NCBI GenBank assembly: GCA_025200525.1
Contig: CM045761.1
Span: forward strand, 96,138,182-96,202,181
Source of the DNA: Camellia lanceoleosa
Lineage: Eukaryota; Streptophyta; Magnoliopsida; Ericales; Theaceae
Direction of reading: 5' to 3'
DNA length: 64,000 bases
In this document: positions 34,458 through 46,502 of the stretch, piece after piece
How the letters are laid out: each line of letters starts with the position of its first letter
Numbering within the stretch: position 1 is the first letter of the stretch
Notes under the pieces: generated by a model
Database searches by the model: none
The model's input: only the letters and a program-made list of their open reading frames with translations
Told to the model about the DNA's origin: nothing
Program-made: the position numbers and the translations under genes

Positions 34458-35570
34458 AGTTGCCGTATATTAGTTTGCAGAAATACCTTTTTACATCACT
34501 TTTTGACATCTTTTCTCTCAAAAGCCCTAGACTGACTCTCTCTCTCTCTCTCTCTCTCCCTGTCTCCCTACATTTTCACCTAGATCTAGTGGGTTCTCTA
34601 CCCATGGGCCTTTGTTAAAAAGGTGGTACATCTCAAGAGCTCTCTTTTGATCCTATTAAAGCTTGGTTTCGACGTATTTGAAGTTCCTCCATCTTTTTCT
34701 TTGGTCTTCTAAGCTTGAGGTAGGGACTTTGTACATTTTCATATGGTTTTTAACTTAGTTATTTGATGTTATATGGACAAGGTTGGGATTTGGAGGATTT
34801 TAAACAAACCTAGGGTTTTGATTTAAAATCTCAAGAGGGGTTTTCGAATGAATGTAATGGAAACGGTTATGGGGTAGATATGAACTTTTATTGTGTTAAA
34901 ATAATTGATTTTGGTATTTGGGATGAACTTGGAAAAAAATGGAGCTTGGCCCTAAAATGACTCAAATGATTATTTTGTATAAATAATGGAATTGGTAATG
35001 AAAGTGTGAAATTAGGAGGTTGTTTATATAAATGGTGGAGTTAGATATGTATTATCTCGCACCTATGGAAATTTGGATAATTTATCTATTCTAAAGATTG
35101 TATATCTATTTAGAAATATCTGTTTTGGGCTATCGGTGGAGGATAGTCATGATTATTGTAGAAATTGCATGAGGATTAGGCGAATTGAAACTAACCTCTT
35201 ATTGTTGTCATTGAATATGACTGTGTTATAATACATTGTACATGTATGATATTTGGGAGAAGAAAGGGGATGTACTCCACATGTGGAAGGAGAAAAAGGA
35301 TGGACTCCATTGAATTAAGTTGGCTTGTGTGTCCTGGGTGTAAGTCCCGAAAACTGCGCATATACATGGGTGCCGATTCCTGTGAACGAAATTTCTATAA
35401 AATGGCAAATTGAAGTGTTGTGTATTGATTATGTACGTTTGAGAACCACTAAGTTGTAGTCTCAGTTGGGTGGTCTGGATAATAAGGAACATGACTCATG
35501 GATTGAGGTGAAATGAATTGATATGAATGAAATTGAGATGAGATAGATTGGAATAAAGAATTTGGCATAT

Positions 35571-38500
35571 TGTAGCTTGTTTTTCGTGCTCCTTTTGGAT
35601 ACGATAGCCCTACAGTTCGGACTCCCGTGATTCTGAATCTGATTTCACAAGTGCAATGTGAAATAAATAAACACAAATGAGTCTAAATCCGACAAATCTT
35701 TTGGAAAATCGATTTTGAATCAAATGGAAAAAATGAACTGCTTTGCCAGATTTACAGAGTCGCCACCTAAATGTTTTTGGGAAATTTAGGAAACCCGTGA
35801 CTCGTGCCAAAGGCCACGTGTCTGTCATCACCAAAGTGTCTCGGCTCGGGAACTTAGATACGAGAGAGTAAGGTCATGAATTGAGCATCCTACTTACCCG
35901 ATCAAAGATCTGCCTCTACTAATCATGATGTGATTCTTATTTATATTATATGCTCTTGTTCCGGTTATTAGGCTAGCATTACTATGTGACACACACAAGT
36001 ATAGACTAATTTGTAAAAGTTGGAACATTTTGATTTCATGTTTGTTTGAAAATTGTTTAAACACGTACCACTTGAAAAAGTGGGCTCGTATGTACATTAA
36101 GCAAATTATCCCAATTTAAGCAATTAGCCTTTATTTATAGGCATTCAAATAGGTATATCACTTAAGCACTTAGCCTCATGGTATCATACTTGACATGGCA
36201 ACAATCACACATATGTGATATGCTAAAGCGAAAAAGTGTTCGCCTAGTACGCCAAGGCGAGCCAAAAGAAAAGAGTTAGAAAAATGCATGCTTTAACTAT
36301 GTATATAACTAATACAACACATGCAATATGCAATTTAACTAGACTCGGCTACTAACATGGTATGTGAATCGATTTGATAGCATGCAGTTTAAGCACGTTT
36401 TCAAAGAAGTAATAAATACAATGCTTTGTTAAAATGATGCGCCGAGCCTCATGCATACAAGACAATGGATGTAAATCATAAGAAATGCTAAGTAAACATG
36501 ATGCTCTATACTATCCAACCTAAGAAAGTAAATAAAAGGGAGAAAGACGTGGGATTGGAAGACATGCACATTATTACAAGTTTGCCCTCATGCAGTCCGA
36601 ATGAATGAATTAGCTAAGCTAGCTAACTAATTATTACAACATCGAATTTAACTAACTATTCTAGCTAAGCTAAATAATTACAACACAAAATTAATTAATA
36701 CAAATTAACTAATTAAACTAACTAATTAGTTACATTATGGAATTAATTAACTAAATAATTAACTACGAGTTCATTATTTTAGGTATAACATACTATTATT
36801 AACAAAAACAAATTTAATGGTTCCCGAGGAGCAAGGAAATGGCTTATGTATGCACATGAATTTCTCCTCATCGGAAAATGCCTCTGTTTGTTTTACACTT
36901 TAGCCTCTGCTCTACTCTGTGAAGTAAGTAGCACTGCCTGGCTGAAAAAGGTGGCCGGTACCGTACGGTAAAGGTGGCCTACCGGCCACTAATGTTGGGT
37001 TTCTCCTACTACAACAGAAAATAAACAGAGCATAAACAGAGAATTCTCAGGGGATGTTTGCCCACCTTGCCTCTCTTTATCATCAGACAGATCAAATGAG
37101 GAGTAGGCTCGATTGGCAAGCCAACAATCGACGCAAATTCATTGCGTGATGACTTATGAACTAAGGGATACAATTTCAATAAATGCACAATGAAAGACCC
37201 ACTAACCTCTTCCTTATCATGATATTGATTAGGGGAAATGGTTGACATCAACTCTTGAACCGTTTTCATCACTAACAAGTATGAAATGACTCAAGACTCA
37301 ATGGATTCAATTAACGTCTGATTGAACCCAAACCATTTTATTATCTTGCTTCATTTTATTCCATTGATTATCCCTTTTAATTACCTTTCTGTTCATTAGT
37401 CATTTTAGTAAAAAATGAGCATTAAGTCCACTAAAGGAGGGAAGTGTCAAACAAAGGGTTGTTTTGGGCATGAGAGAGATGTTATGCCGTTGGTAACGAA
37501 CCTCCGAATAGATTAAACCATTAAGCACAACGATCTCTATCTGAAGCTTAAACAAACAATCGGTTTGAAACGACTCTCAAAGCAAGGAAGAAGCTAAGAA
37601 ATGAGAGAAGTAAAAAGATGATTAGAGATGAACACAAGTATGGAAAGTTTGAAATAAATGCTATCAACTCAAATAGGTTGGTGTCTAATGCCTAAAACAC
37701 CAAACCTATGAGGACCGTTACATTACAAGCATGCGATAGAAAGCATAAATGACATGAACAACTTAAAAAAAATCCTAAAATAGGCTAAAATAGCACTGAA
37801 ATTAACGTAAAAATATCTACAAAAGCAAGCTAAAATAATGGAGCAATTAAGCTAATAAGCAAGCCAAAGGAGGGGAGGCTAACCCTTCCATTTTTGGGAC
37901 TTCAAAACCACATTTTAGCCTCTGAAAAATCACTAAAAATTAGTGGTAAAAATCTCAAAAAAAGATAATGAAAAGGTGGAAAACACAAGGGTAAAAGCCT
38001 AGGAAGCAAGGTTCAAAGAAAAGTGGTTAACCCCTCTACCTTTAATGGCCTTAAACCACAAGTTTCAGCCCATAAAAATAGTTGAACAAATAGTCCAAAA
38101 ATAGTAAGAAAAGATAGGAAAGAAGTAGTGCAAAGGAGCTAGGATGTATGCCTCTTGAAGAGGAGTGACCTTTGAATTACAAACCACCAATTTCACAGCC
38201 TGAAGAGCTAAAATGCAAGCTCAAACACCTCAGCAAAGAACCCTCAAGGTTTGGTCTAGAGTGTCTAGACAAAGGGTATAGAAATTGCAAGGGAGAGAGA
38301 GAAATGTAGAGAGAGAAATTTTTTCTAAGACTTTGCTTCACAAATTTTTCTAACCTAATTTTGAAGAGAAAGTCATCTATATATAGAAATATATGAGATT
38401 ATCTCGAAAATATCCATACAGATACAACTGGTGCAGTGCAGGCATCTGTGGAGACAGCTGGCACAGTTGTTAAAAAGATTTGATTTTTGACACAAATGGC

Positions 38501-38761
38501 CAGCAGGACACTAATAATAGGTGGCCGTCCACTAATAGTGGGCGGTAGGCCACTAGTGGGTCTGCAGGCCCCTAGATGGTTAGGCTTGAAAACCTACTTT
38601 TTGGTCCAAAAACAAGGCACAAGGTTTGTAGGTTTTTGATGCTCAAAACTGAGGTTTCCTTCTGAGGAATTCGAGGATTTGGACAAGTGTGTAAATTCCT
38701 CATTGGGTAATCAATTGGTGGCGTCCAAGTCTTAAGGGCGGTAAAAAATGGGGTGTCTACA
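35571..38761 (-). mobile_element. Family-A solo LTR, copy A3 (3191 bp), inside G 5' LTR
   Basis: The plus-strand text starts TGTAGCTTG and ends GGGTGTCTACA, with perfect TSD CATAT (35566-35570 and 38762-38766). The G 3' LTR shows the uninterrupted site at about 45998. On the minus strand, a CCACTAGTGG domain (38499-38580) precedes a CTATATATAG TATA box, followed by CTCTCTCTACATTTCTCTC, giving a U3 of only about 375 bp. The second palindrome domain is at 36946-36993 (GGTGGCCGGTACC and CTACCGGCCAC). The reading frames inside are short and unrelated to known proteins. Confidence 0.93.
38377..38386 (-). promoter_or_regulatory. Probable TATA box of LTR A3
   Basis: CTATATATAG lies about 375 bp from the LTR start on the minus strand, followed 40-100 bases later by CT-rich sequence typical of plant LTR leaders. 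The same arrangement occurs in A4 at 49511-49518 on the plus strand. Confidence 0.6.
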
Positions 38762-39265
38762 CATATTATGATCTTGTAAGATATGATTGATTTTATGATG
38801 GGCATTAGACATACATTCCATGCTTATACCTTTGTTAAGATTCATGTATTGTGTCAGATTGTTTTTACTAAGCTTTGGCTCACACTATTGGAAAAAACCA
38901 TTTTCAGGTCCTGGTGATATGCCTCCACCAAGATAGTAGCTTGTAGAGAGTTGGTGCAAGGGCTCATTTTTTTTGTATTTAATTTGTATAGCTAAGGGCT
39001 TTAACTGTATTGAGCTAGACTCATTTTGTTGTACCCAAGGAATGACATGGAAAGATATAAGCCGTTAGGGCATTAAAATATTTGTTCAACTTTCATCTTT
39101 TGATTACTAGTAACACATGCTGTAGATTCAGGATTGGACATTTATGAATGTATATCGCATGTGTTACCGTTTGTATATTAAGTCTGATGAATGAAAGTAT
39201 GTTGTTTCAATTCTATTCTCACAAATGAGATGGGTTTGTCATGTTTATTTTGGGGTGTGACAACT

Positions 39266-39279
39266 TGGTATCAAAGCAT
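39266..39279 (+). promoter_or_regulatory. G primer-binding site, tRNA-Met type
   Basis: TGGTATCAAAGCAT begins three bases after the 5' LTR end. It differs at one position from the TGGTATCAGAGCAT-type complement of initiator tRNA-Met. Confidence 0.9.
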
Positions 39280-39667
39280 ACCGTGTTTGAATACTTTGGG
39301 TATGTGGGAAGTGGTTAGTACCACAATGGGTTTGTCTCGATTGCTAGAGCCTTTAGTATGAATGATATGTGCTTATATGATAACATGCTTATGTGATTAT
39401 ATGTGTATAGGATTTAATTTCTAGGATATTGATTGAGTCTACGGGTTTCTAGAAGTCCTATTAGAAGAGAACTTGATCACTATTGTTTCTAATTGGAACT
39501 CTGGCAACGCCGCGGGACAGTCATTTTTCGGGAACGAAATTCGTATGTGTTTATGTGACTACATGCTTATATTGAGTGAATTACCATTGTCCACTGCATT
39601 AGGACGTGAGTGAATTAGCTTCGTCACATTTGTAAATATGCTAATCTCTTTTGTTACCTTTATTTGG

Positions 39668-40800
39668 ATGTCAGGACGTGGACGTGGTGGTAGGCGTGGT
39701 AGGCCTAGACGGCAAGAGATGCCGATACCGGATGATATTTCGGCACATGAGGAGAGTGTTGGTCAGGCCAATGTGGCCGAACTAGTTGGTCAACAGGCCA
39801 TGGGTGCCTTACCTCGCAAAATGACCGGAGCATTGAGGGAATCCATGGACATTCTTAGGGCTAAGAATCAAGTTCAGGCCCAAGTAGCTGAGGCAGGGCC
39901 ATTTTTTTTTGAAGTGGGCGTTCTTTTGGTAAAATCCAGATGAGTTTTTGGGTGATCCCAAGGAGCCACTGAAAGTGGATGAGTGGCTAGACCAGATGGT
40001 GAAGACATTTGAGATACTCAGCATCGAAGATGGGGGTTTGAGGGTGACCTTGGCATCCTTCCAGCTAAAGGGAGATGCAGGTCAATGGTGGAAGTATGCG
40101 CGTAGGCGCATTGGAGTGACTTGGAAGGTTTTCGTTGACGTCTTCTAGGACAAGGTCTTGCCTCCCACTGTTAGGGAAAAGTTGAGGGATCAATTTTCTC
40201 AGCTCAAGTAGTTGAGCACATCGGTGGCCGAGTTTGAGGCCATATTCACTAGTTTGTTGAGGTTTGCACTGGAACTCGTGGCGATTGAGGAGCACAATTG
40301 CTTAGAGTTCAAGAAGAGGTTAAGGACCAGGCTTATGTTCAAAGCGGCCAAGTCAATGATTAGAGAATATAGACGCCTTATGGTGGCAGCGGCTCACCTA
40401 GAGACTGTGATGCAGGCGGAGGAGGAGAGGATGAGGGGCTCTAGGAGGGGTTAGGAGGTGTAGAGGGACAATAAGAGGTAGAGGGATTTTAATCCACAGC
40501 AGTCCCAGTGAGCTCAGTCGAGGTCCACTTTTCTAGTGCCTTGTTCAGGTTCTGGGAGAGGTGGTCAAGGAGATTTCACTTGTTATAAGTGTGGCCAGTT
40601 AGGCCACAAGTCTCTGGTTTGTCCGCAAAGAGGATAAGGGCAATGGTTTGCATCGTCTTTGGCTCGTTCTTAGAGCTAGAGTTAGGGGAGAGGGCATGCT
40701 CACTTGTTATTAGTGTGGGCATGTGGGGCACATGAAGGTATTTTGCTCTCAGTTGGGTGGCACACCTGGTGCTTCTAGTTCAAGATAGACATAAAGCCAC
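39668..40800 (+). pseudogene. G gag, frameshifted, with two zinc knuckles
   Basis: The start at 39668 gives a basic amino end (MSGRGRGGRRGRPRR) typical of Tekay-like gag. The frame is lost around a T run at 39902-39910 and resumes as DPKEPLKVDEWLDQMVKTFE (39948 onward). The capsid core follows with LKGDAGQWWKYARRR and a retained FEAIFTSLLRFA. Stops occur at about 40146, 40209 and 40452. The first zinc knuckle (CYKCGQLGHKSLVC, about 40581) is intact. The second (about 40699) has a stop inside it but keeps its cysteines and histidine. Gag would package element RNA in cytoplasmic particles; this copy cannot. Confidence 0.85.
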
Positions 40801-40972
40801 CAGCTAGCACAGCTAACACAGTCAGCACAGGCCTCAAGGGCCAATCAGGGAGCCTCTTCGGCTCAATCAGTGCATCAGGCTTATGCTCTGAGGGGTGAAC
40901 AGGTTGAGCAGAGGTCTACAGGGCGTGTGTATGCTATTATCGTGCCTGATCTAGTACCAGCCGCCTTCAGTA

Positions 40973-41389
40973 GTGAGAGGTACCTTATTGTTTTGTAATT
41001 CAGTTACTAATGTGTTGATTGATACGGGTGCATCCCATTCATTTATCTCATGTGCATTTGTATCAGTTTTGGAGTTAGAGTTGGCTCAGTTAGCATCCCC
41101 TATCTGTGTAGAGTCACCTATTGGTAGTGAGGTTGTCTTAAAATACGGGTGTTGGGGTTGTGATATAGAGGTTGCTGGTCGCCGACTTCCATTTGCATTT
41201 GTATTGATTGATATGTCTAGCTTTGACATTATATTGGGTATGGAATGGTTGTCATCCTATCGAGCTGTCATAGATTACTACCGTCAGAGGGTTATTGTAT
41301 CTACCTTGAGCAGTGATTACTTCTATTTCTTGGGGGACCGGTTTGATAGAGTCTTATCACCGGTGTATGATCCATGTGGGCAGAGTTAG
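40973..41389 (+). pseudogene. G protease domain
   Basis: An open segment of 138 codons carries LIDTGASHSFIS, the aspartic protease active site, and the flap-side motif IILGMEWLSSY, in the spacing expected of retropepsins. It would cut the gag-pol polyprotein. The active site looks intact, but the frames before and after are broken (stop at 41387), so it is not part of a translatable polyprotein. Confidence 0.85.
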
Positions 41390-41479
41390 CTTAGTTGCCT
41401 TCTTGCTAACTTCTTGAGCACTGAGTGTGATGAAGTCAGATTTGAGTTGCTAAGGGTGGTTAGTGAATATCCAGATGTC

Positions 41480-42200
41480 TTTCGAGAGGATCTTACTAGT
41501 TTACCACTTCACTGAGAGATTGAGTTCTCTATTGATCTAGTGTCTGACATGGCATCAATTTCTATGGCATTATATAGATTTGCACCTGCTGAATTGAGTG
41601 AGTTGAAGATTCAACTCTAGGAATTGTTAGATAAGAGTTTCATCTGCCCTAGTACTTTGCCGTGGGGAGCATTGACTCTTTTTGCCAAGAAAAAAGATGG
41701 TGCTTTGCGACTTTGCATAGATTATCGGAAGTTGAACTAGGTAACTGTCAATAACAAATACCCAATGCTATAGATGACTTGTTTGATCATTTGAAGGGGT
41801 CTTATTTCTTTTCTAAGATAGACCTGAGATCAGGTTACCATTAGTTGAGAGTGAGGGAGGAGGACATCCTGAAGACGGTATTCCGTATGTGGTATGGCCA
41901 TTCTGAGTTTCTAGTGATGGCCACCAGCTGTGTTTATGGACTTGATGAACCGGATCTTCCATGAATTCTTAGATCGTTTTGTGGTCGTTTTTATGGAAGG
42001 CATCTTGATTTACTCACCCTCAGAGGAGGAGCATAGGGAATATTTACGAATAGTGCTTGAGTTGCTGAGAGCCCATAAACTGTATGCTAAGTTTGGGAAG
42101 TGTGAATTCTGGCTGAGAGAAGTTAAGTTCTTAAGCCATGTAGTAACTGGAGAAGGGGTGACCGTAGATTCATCCAAGATAAAGGAAGTGTAAGATTGGG
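41480..42200 (+). pseudogene. G reverse transcriptase domain, catalytic motif altered
   Basis: Recognisable pieces in order are [70 protein letters not shown] and [16 protein letters not shown]. The metal-binding motif that normally reads F/Y-I-D-D-I-L-I-Y-S reads FMEGILIYS here, so both aspartates are gone. Stops follow FICPS-upstream segments (about 41620), LN (about 41738) and KYPML (about 41771), and frames shift near 41930. The enzyme would copy the element RNA; it is inactive. Confidence 0.9.
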
Positions 42201-42235
42201 AGTAACCTAAGAATACTTTTGAGATCCGTAGTTTC

Positions 42236-42790
42236 TTGGGTTTGGTCGGGTATTACCGTCAGTTTGTGAAGGATTTCTCTAGATTAGCCTCATCGTTAAC
42301 TAGACTGACGAGGAAGGGAGTTAAGTTTGTGTGGAATGAGACTTGTGAGAAATCTTTTCAAGAGCTTAAGGTTAGACTTACCACTGCTCCAGTATTGACT
42401 ATTTCGAAGAGGGGCTTGGGCTATTTGATATATTGTGATGCCTCATGGGAAGACTTGAGTTGTGTTTTAATGCAAGAGAGAAAGGTAGTACCCTATAACT
42501 TGCGGCAGTTGAAAACACATAAGAGGAACTATTCTACCCATGACCTAGAGTTAGCGGTAGTGATTTTTGCCCTAAAGATTTGGAGACATTATTTGTATGG
42601 TGAGAAGTTTGAGGTGTTTTTGGATCCCAAGAGTCTAAAGTATCTGTTTACACAGAAAGACTTGAATCTGAGGCAGATGAGGTGGATGGAGTTCATAGAA
42701 GATTATGACTTTGAGTTGCATTATCATCCGGGAAAGGCCAATGTGGTGGCCGATGCCTTGAGTAAGAAATCCATTAGTATTGTGGCTAGT
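42236..42790 (+). pseudogene. G RNase H domain
   Basis: It lies in one open stretch (42236-43147) beginning with the reverse transcriptase connection (GYYRQFVKDFSRLA). RNase H motifs follow: YLIYCDAS, THDLELAVVIFALKIWRHYL and NVVADALSKKS, each keeping acidic residues. The usual TDHKSLKYLF reads LDPKSLKYLF, so a conserved aspartate/histidine pair is altered. It would remove the RNA strand during replication. Confidence 0.88.
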
Positions 42791-42999
42791 GTTGCCATCT
42801 GGGAATGGGAGATGTTAGGTGCTATTAGGGAGTTTGACCTGCATCTTGGCGAGTCCGTTGAGTTTGTAGTCTTGTTTTTTGTAGTTGCACAACCTACACT
42901 TATGAGCCAAGTGATAGAAGCACAGAAGGGTGACCTTGAGGTAGAATCCCTCCGAGAGAAGATCTCTAGTGGGAAGGTGGAGAAAGGCTTAAATGTGTA

Positions 43000-43915
43000 T
43001 CCTGATGCGAGTATTAGATACCATGACCGTCTTTTCGTGCCAAAGTCTTGCCGAGAGGAAGTACTCCGAGAGTTTCACCATTCACGCCTCGTGGTGCATC
43101 CAGGAGGCATAAAGATGTATCATGACCTTAGCCGCCAGTTTTGGTAGAGGGAAATAAAGAAGGATGTGGCTGTGTTTGTGTCGAAATGCCTTACTTGTCA
43201 ACAAGTGAAGGTTGAACATTAGAAGCCAGCGGGTTTGTTGCAAGCCTTGCCAATAGTAGAGTGGAAGTGGGAGCATGTCACGATGGATTTTGTTGTGGGC
43301 CTTCAAAGGACTCAACGGGGTACTGATGCCATTTGGATGGTAGTTGACCGGTTGACTAAGTCGGCGCACTTTATACCTATGCATGTAAGTGACTTAGTAG
43401 ATTATCTTGCCGACCTTTATACCAATGACGATTGTTTTAGATCGAGATCTGCGTTTCACGGCCTGGTTGTGGCAGAGTATACAGAGTGCCTTGGGCACTA
43501 GACTGACTTTTAGCACAGTGTATCATCCTCAGACTGATGGGCAGTCGGAGCGTACCATTCAGATTTTAGAAGATATGCTTCGAGGTTGTGTCCTTGACTT
43601 TAAGGGTTCGTAGGGGAGGCAGTTGCCCTTAGTGGAGTTTGCCTATAATAATAGCTTTCAGTCGAGTATTGGTATGGCACCATTTGAGGTCTTGTATGGT
43701 CGACCGTGTAGATCTCCTGTGTGTTGGATCGAGGTGGGTGATTTACCAATGTTGGGCCCAGAGTTTGTCCGAGAAACGACGCAGAAAGTTGCACTTATTC
43801 GTAAGAGGTTAACTACAGTCCAGAGTTGCCAGAAAAGTTATGCCGACCATAGGAGGAAACCCTTGTCTTTTGAGGTGGGAGATTATGTCTTCTTGAAGAT
43901 ATCACCTAGGGGGGT
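43000..43915 (+). pseudogene. G integrase, zinc-binding and DDE core
   Basis: The zinc-binding part has FHHSRLVVHPGG then CLTCQQVKVEH, with stops after RQFW (about 43147) and VEH (about 43220). The core keeps MDFVVGL, a second block at IVLDRDLRFTAWLW and the third at YHPQTDGQSERTIQILE, so the D, D and E positions are still present. A frameshift separates the first and second blocks near 43400-43500. LPLVEFAYNNSFQSSIGMAP and GRPCRSPVCW continue the integrase carboxy region. It would insert the element into chromosomes. Confidence 0.9.
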
Positions 43916-44299
43916 TTGATGAGGTTTGGAAAGAGTTGGAAGTTGTCCTCTCGATTCATTGGGCTGTTTGAGATCCTTGAGCGGATTAGAGAGGTAGCTT
44001 ATCATTTGGCCTTGCCACCACAGTTTTCCGGGGTTCATGATGTGTTTCACATTAGCATGCTTTGGAAGTATGAGTCGGATCCATCGCACGTATTGGATTG
44101 GATTGACTTACAGGTAGATGAGGATGTCTCGTATGAGGAGAGACCGGTGAGAGCCTTGGATACCCGGGACCAAGTCTTGCGAAGCAAGACAATTCCCTTG
44201 GTTAAGGTATTACGGAAACATCACGGGGTTGAGAAAGTAACTTGGGAACGTGAGTTGGAAGTCCGTGAGAAATATCCAGATCTATTTGTTGATGTTTGA
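43916..44299 (+). pseudogene. G integrase carboxy end with chromodomain-like module
   Basis: After LKISPRG (about 43900) the frame shifts to one containing KLSSRFIGLFEILERI, the GPF/Y-type integrase module, then VHDVFHISMLWKY. The last 35 residues (KTIPLVKVLRKHHGVEKVTW and onward to YPDLF) are the chromodomain-like end of Tekay elements, which is thought to steer insertion into heterochromatin. The natural stop is at about 44297. Confidence 0.85.
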
Positions 44300-44590
44300 G
44301 CATGTAATGAAATTTTGTTATGTTATCGAAATATGAAAACATTGTATATGTTTTCGAAAAATGGAAACGTTGTATATGTGTTTATGTTTTGCAAATGTGA
44401 GTTTGTTATAAACATTGTACATGTTTTGGAAATGTGAATTGTATATTCAATATCGAGAATTCGTTTATCATGTTGATGAGATTGAATGACCGGAGAATGA
44501 GTCACAGAATTAGAATTGATTGATGATCATCATTGTAATTAGTTAAGCATAACTGTAAAACTTGATTTGAAATTTTAGGGACGAAATTCT

Positions 44591-44604
44591 TTAAGGGGGG
44601 AGGT
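44591..44604 (+). promoter_or_regulatory. G polypurine tract
   Basis: TTAAGGGGGGAGGT lies immediately before the 3' LTR start. The preceding GGGACGAAATTC matches the corresponding sites of Y and Z. Confidence 0.9.
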
Positions 44605-46502
44605 TATAGCGATTCTGGTTTTGAACCGACCCTTGTTGTATCTCGGGCTTGAGTTTCATGATTTTGTCTTGTTGTTCTTGTCTCTTTCTCCCTTATTCCT
44701 CAATGAAATTGAGTATTGGAGTGCCGTGGTTGTATTTGAAACAATTTGGTTGTTAGTTGGTTCAAATTGTTGTTGCCTAGATTTTGGCCTCTTCGCTCGA
44801 GCGAAGCTTCTTGCACTCGAGCAAGCTTTATGAGCTCCCAGTACTTTCGAAGGCCTGCAAAGATACTGGGCGGGTAGTGTTCTTCGCTCGAGCCAGAACT
44901 CTTGTGCTAGAGCGACGGTCTTCTGTCTGTAAAACTTCTACCGAGCTACGCATATATCAGTTCATAGAAACACCTTTTTACATCACTTTTTGATATATTT
45001 TCTCTCAAAAGCCCTAGACCAACTATCTCTCTCTACATTTTCACCTAGATCTAGTGGATTCTCTACCCGTATGCCTTTGTTAAAAAGGTGTTACGTCTCA
45101 AGAGCTCTCTTTTGATCCGATTAAAGCTTGGTTTCGGCGTCTTTGAAGTTCCTCTATCTTTTCCTTTTGTCTTCTAAGCTTGAGATAGGGATTTTCTACA
45201 CTTTCATATGGTTTTTAACTTAGTTATTTGATGTTGTATGGATAAGATTGGGATTTGGAGGATTTTAGACAAACCTAGGGTTTTGATTTAAGATCTCAAG
45301 AGGGGTTTTCAAATAAATGTAATGGAAACGATTATGAGGTAGATATGAACTTGTATTATATTAAAATAGTTGATTTTGGTGTTTGGGATGAACTTGGGAA
45401 AAAGGGGAGCTTGGTCCTAAAATGACTCAAATGATTATTTTGTATAAATAATGGAATTGGTAGTGAAAGTGTGAAATTGGGAGGTTGTTTATATAAATGG
45501 TGGAGTTAGATCTGTATTATCTCTCACCTATAAAAATTTAGATAATTTATCTGTTGTAAAGATTGTATATCTGTTTAGAAATATCTGTTTTGGGCTATTG
45601 GTGGAGAATAGTCATGATTGTTGTAGAAATTGCATTAGGATTAGGCAAATTGAAACTAACCTCTTATTGTTGTCATTGAATATGACTGTGTTATAATACA
45701 TTGTACCTGTATGATATTTAGGAGGAGAAAGGGGATGGACTCCATTGAATTATCTTAGCTTGTGTGTTCCAGGTGTAAGTCTAGAAAACCACGCGTATAC
45801 ATGGGTGTCGATTCCCGTGGATGAAATTTCCATAAAATGGGAAATTGAAGTGTTGTGTATTGATTATGTAAGTTTGAGAACCACTGAGTTGTAGTCTCAG
45901 TTGGGTGGTCTGGATAATATGGAACATAGCTCATGAATTGAGGTGAAATGAATTGATATGAATGAAATTGAGATAAGATAGATTGGAATAAAAGAATTTG
46001 GCATATTATGATCTTGTAGGATATGATTGATTTTATAATGGGCATTAGACATACATTCCATGCTTATATCTTTGTTAAGATTCATATATTGTGTCAGATT
46101 GTTTCTACTGGGCTTTGGTTCACCCTATTGGGAAAAACCATTTTCAGGTGCTGGTGACATGCCTCCGCCAAGACAGTAGCTTAGAGAGACTTGGAGCAAT
46201 GGCTCATTTTTGTTGTATTTAATTTGTATAGCCAAGGGCTTTAACTGTATTGAGCTAGACTTATTTTATTGTAACCATGGAATGACTTAAAAAGATGTAA
46301 GCTGTTAGGGTATTTAAATATCTATTCAACTTTCATCTTTTAATTACTAGTAACATATGTTGTAGATTCAGGATAGGACATTTATGAATGTGTATTACAT
46401 GTGTTACCATTTGTATATTAACTCTAATGAATGAATGTACGTTATTTCAATTCTATTCCCGCAAATGAGATGGGTTCGTCATGTTTATTTTGGGGTGTGA
46501 CA
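44605..46502 (+). repeat. G 3' LTR (1898 bp)
   Basis: It starts TATAGCGATTCTGG and ends GGGGTGTGACA. It follows the two parts of the 5' LTR throughout, with scattered substitutions and small deletions, including loss of part of the palindrome array after about 44940 and a shorter CT run. Confidence 0.93.

Larger units (their letters stand above)
34109..39262 (+). repeat. G 5' LTR, interrupted by A3
   Basis: It starts TATAGCGATTCC, a decayed TG, and ends GGGGTGTGACA. Without A3 and its duplicated TSD it is close to the 1898 bp of the 3' LTR. It carries the CGCTCGAGCG array, a long hairpin and a CT run (34535-34558) not present at that length in the 3' LTR. Confidence 0.9.
34109..46502 (+). 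mobile_element. Full-length Tekay-like Ty3/gypsy chromovirus G, inactive
   Basis: The element is a 5' LTR (34109-39262, enlarged by A3), a tRNA-Met primer site, gag, protease, reverse transcriptase, RNase H, integrase and a chromodomain-like end, a polypurine tract and a 3' LTR (44605-46502). The TSD is TATAT (34104-34108 and 46503-46507). The domain order and the carboxy-terminal chromodomain place it among chromoviruses, most like Tekay/Del. Many frameshifts and stops break the polyprotein, and the LTRs differ at many positions, so the insertion is not recent. Confidence 0.93.

Noticed and set aside
34137..34618. Overlapping frames at the G 5' LTR start (60-95 codons, both strands)
   Set aside because: They exist because the palindrome array lacks stops. 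They lie in U3/R of an LTR and are not conserved in the 3' LTR.
35571..38761. TGTAG...CTACA ends of family A as terminal inverted repeats of a DNA transposon or Helitron ends
   Set aside because: The inverted repeat is only about 5 bp, TSDs are consistently 5 bp, and a TATA box plus leader lie at a fixed place, all of which fit an LTR. Helitrons make no TSD.
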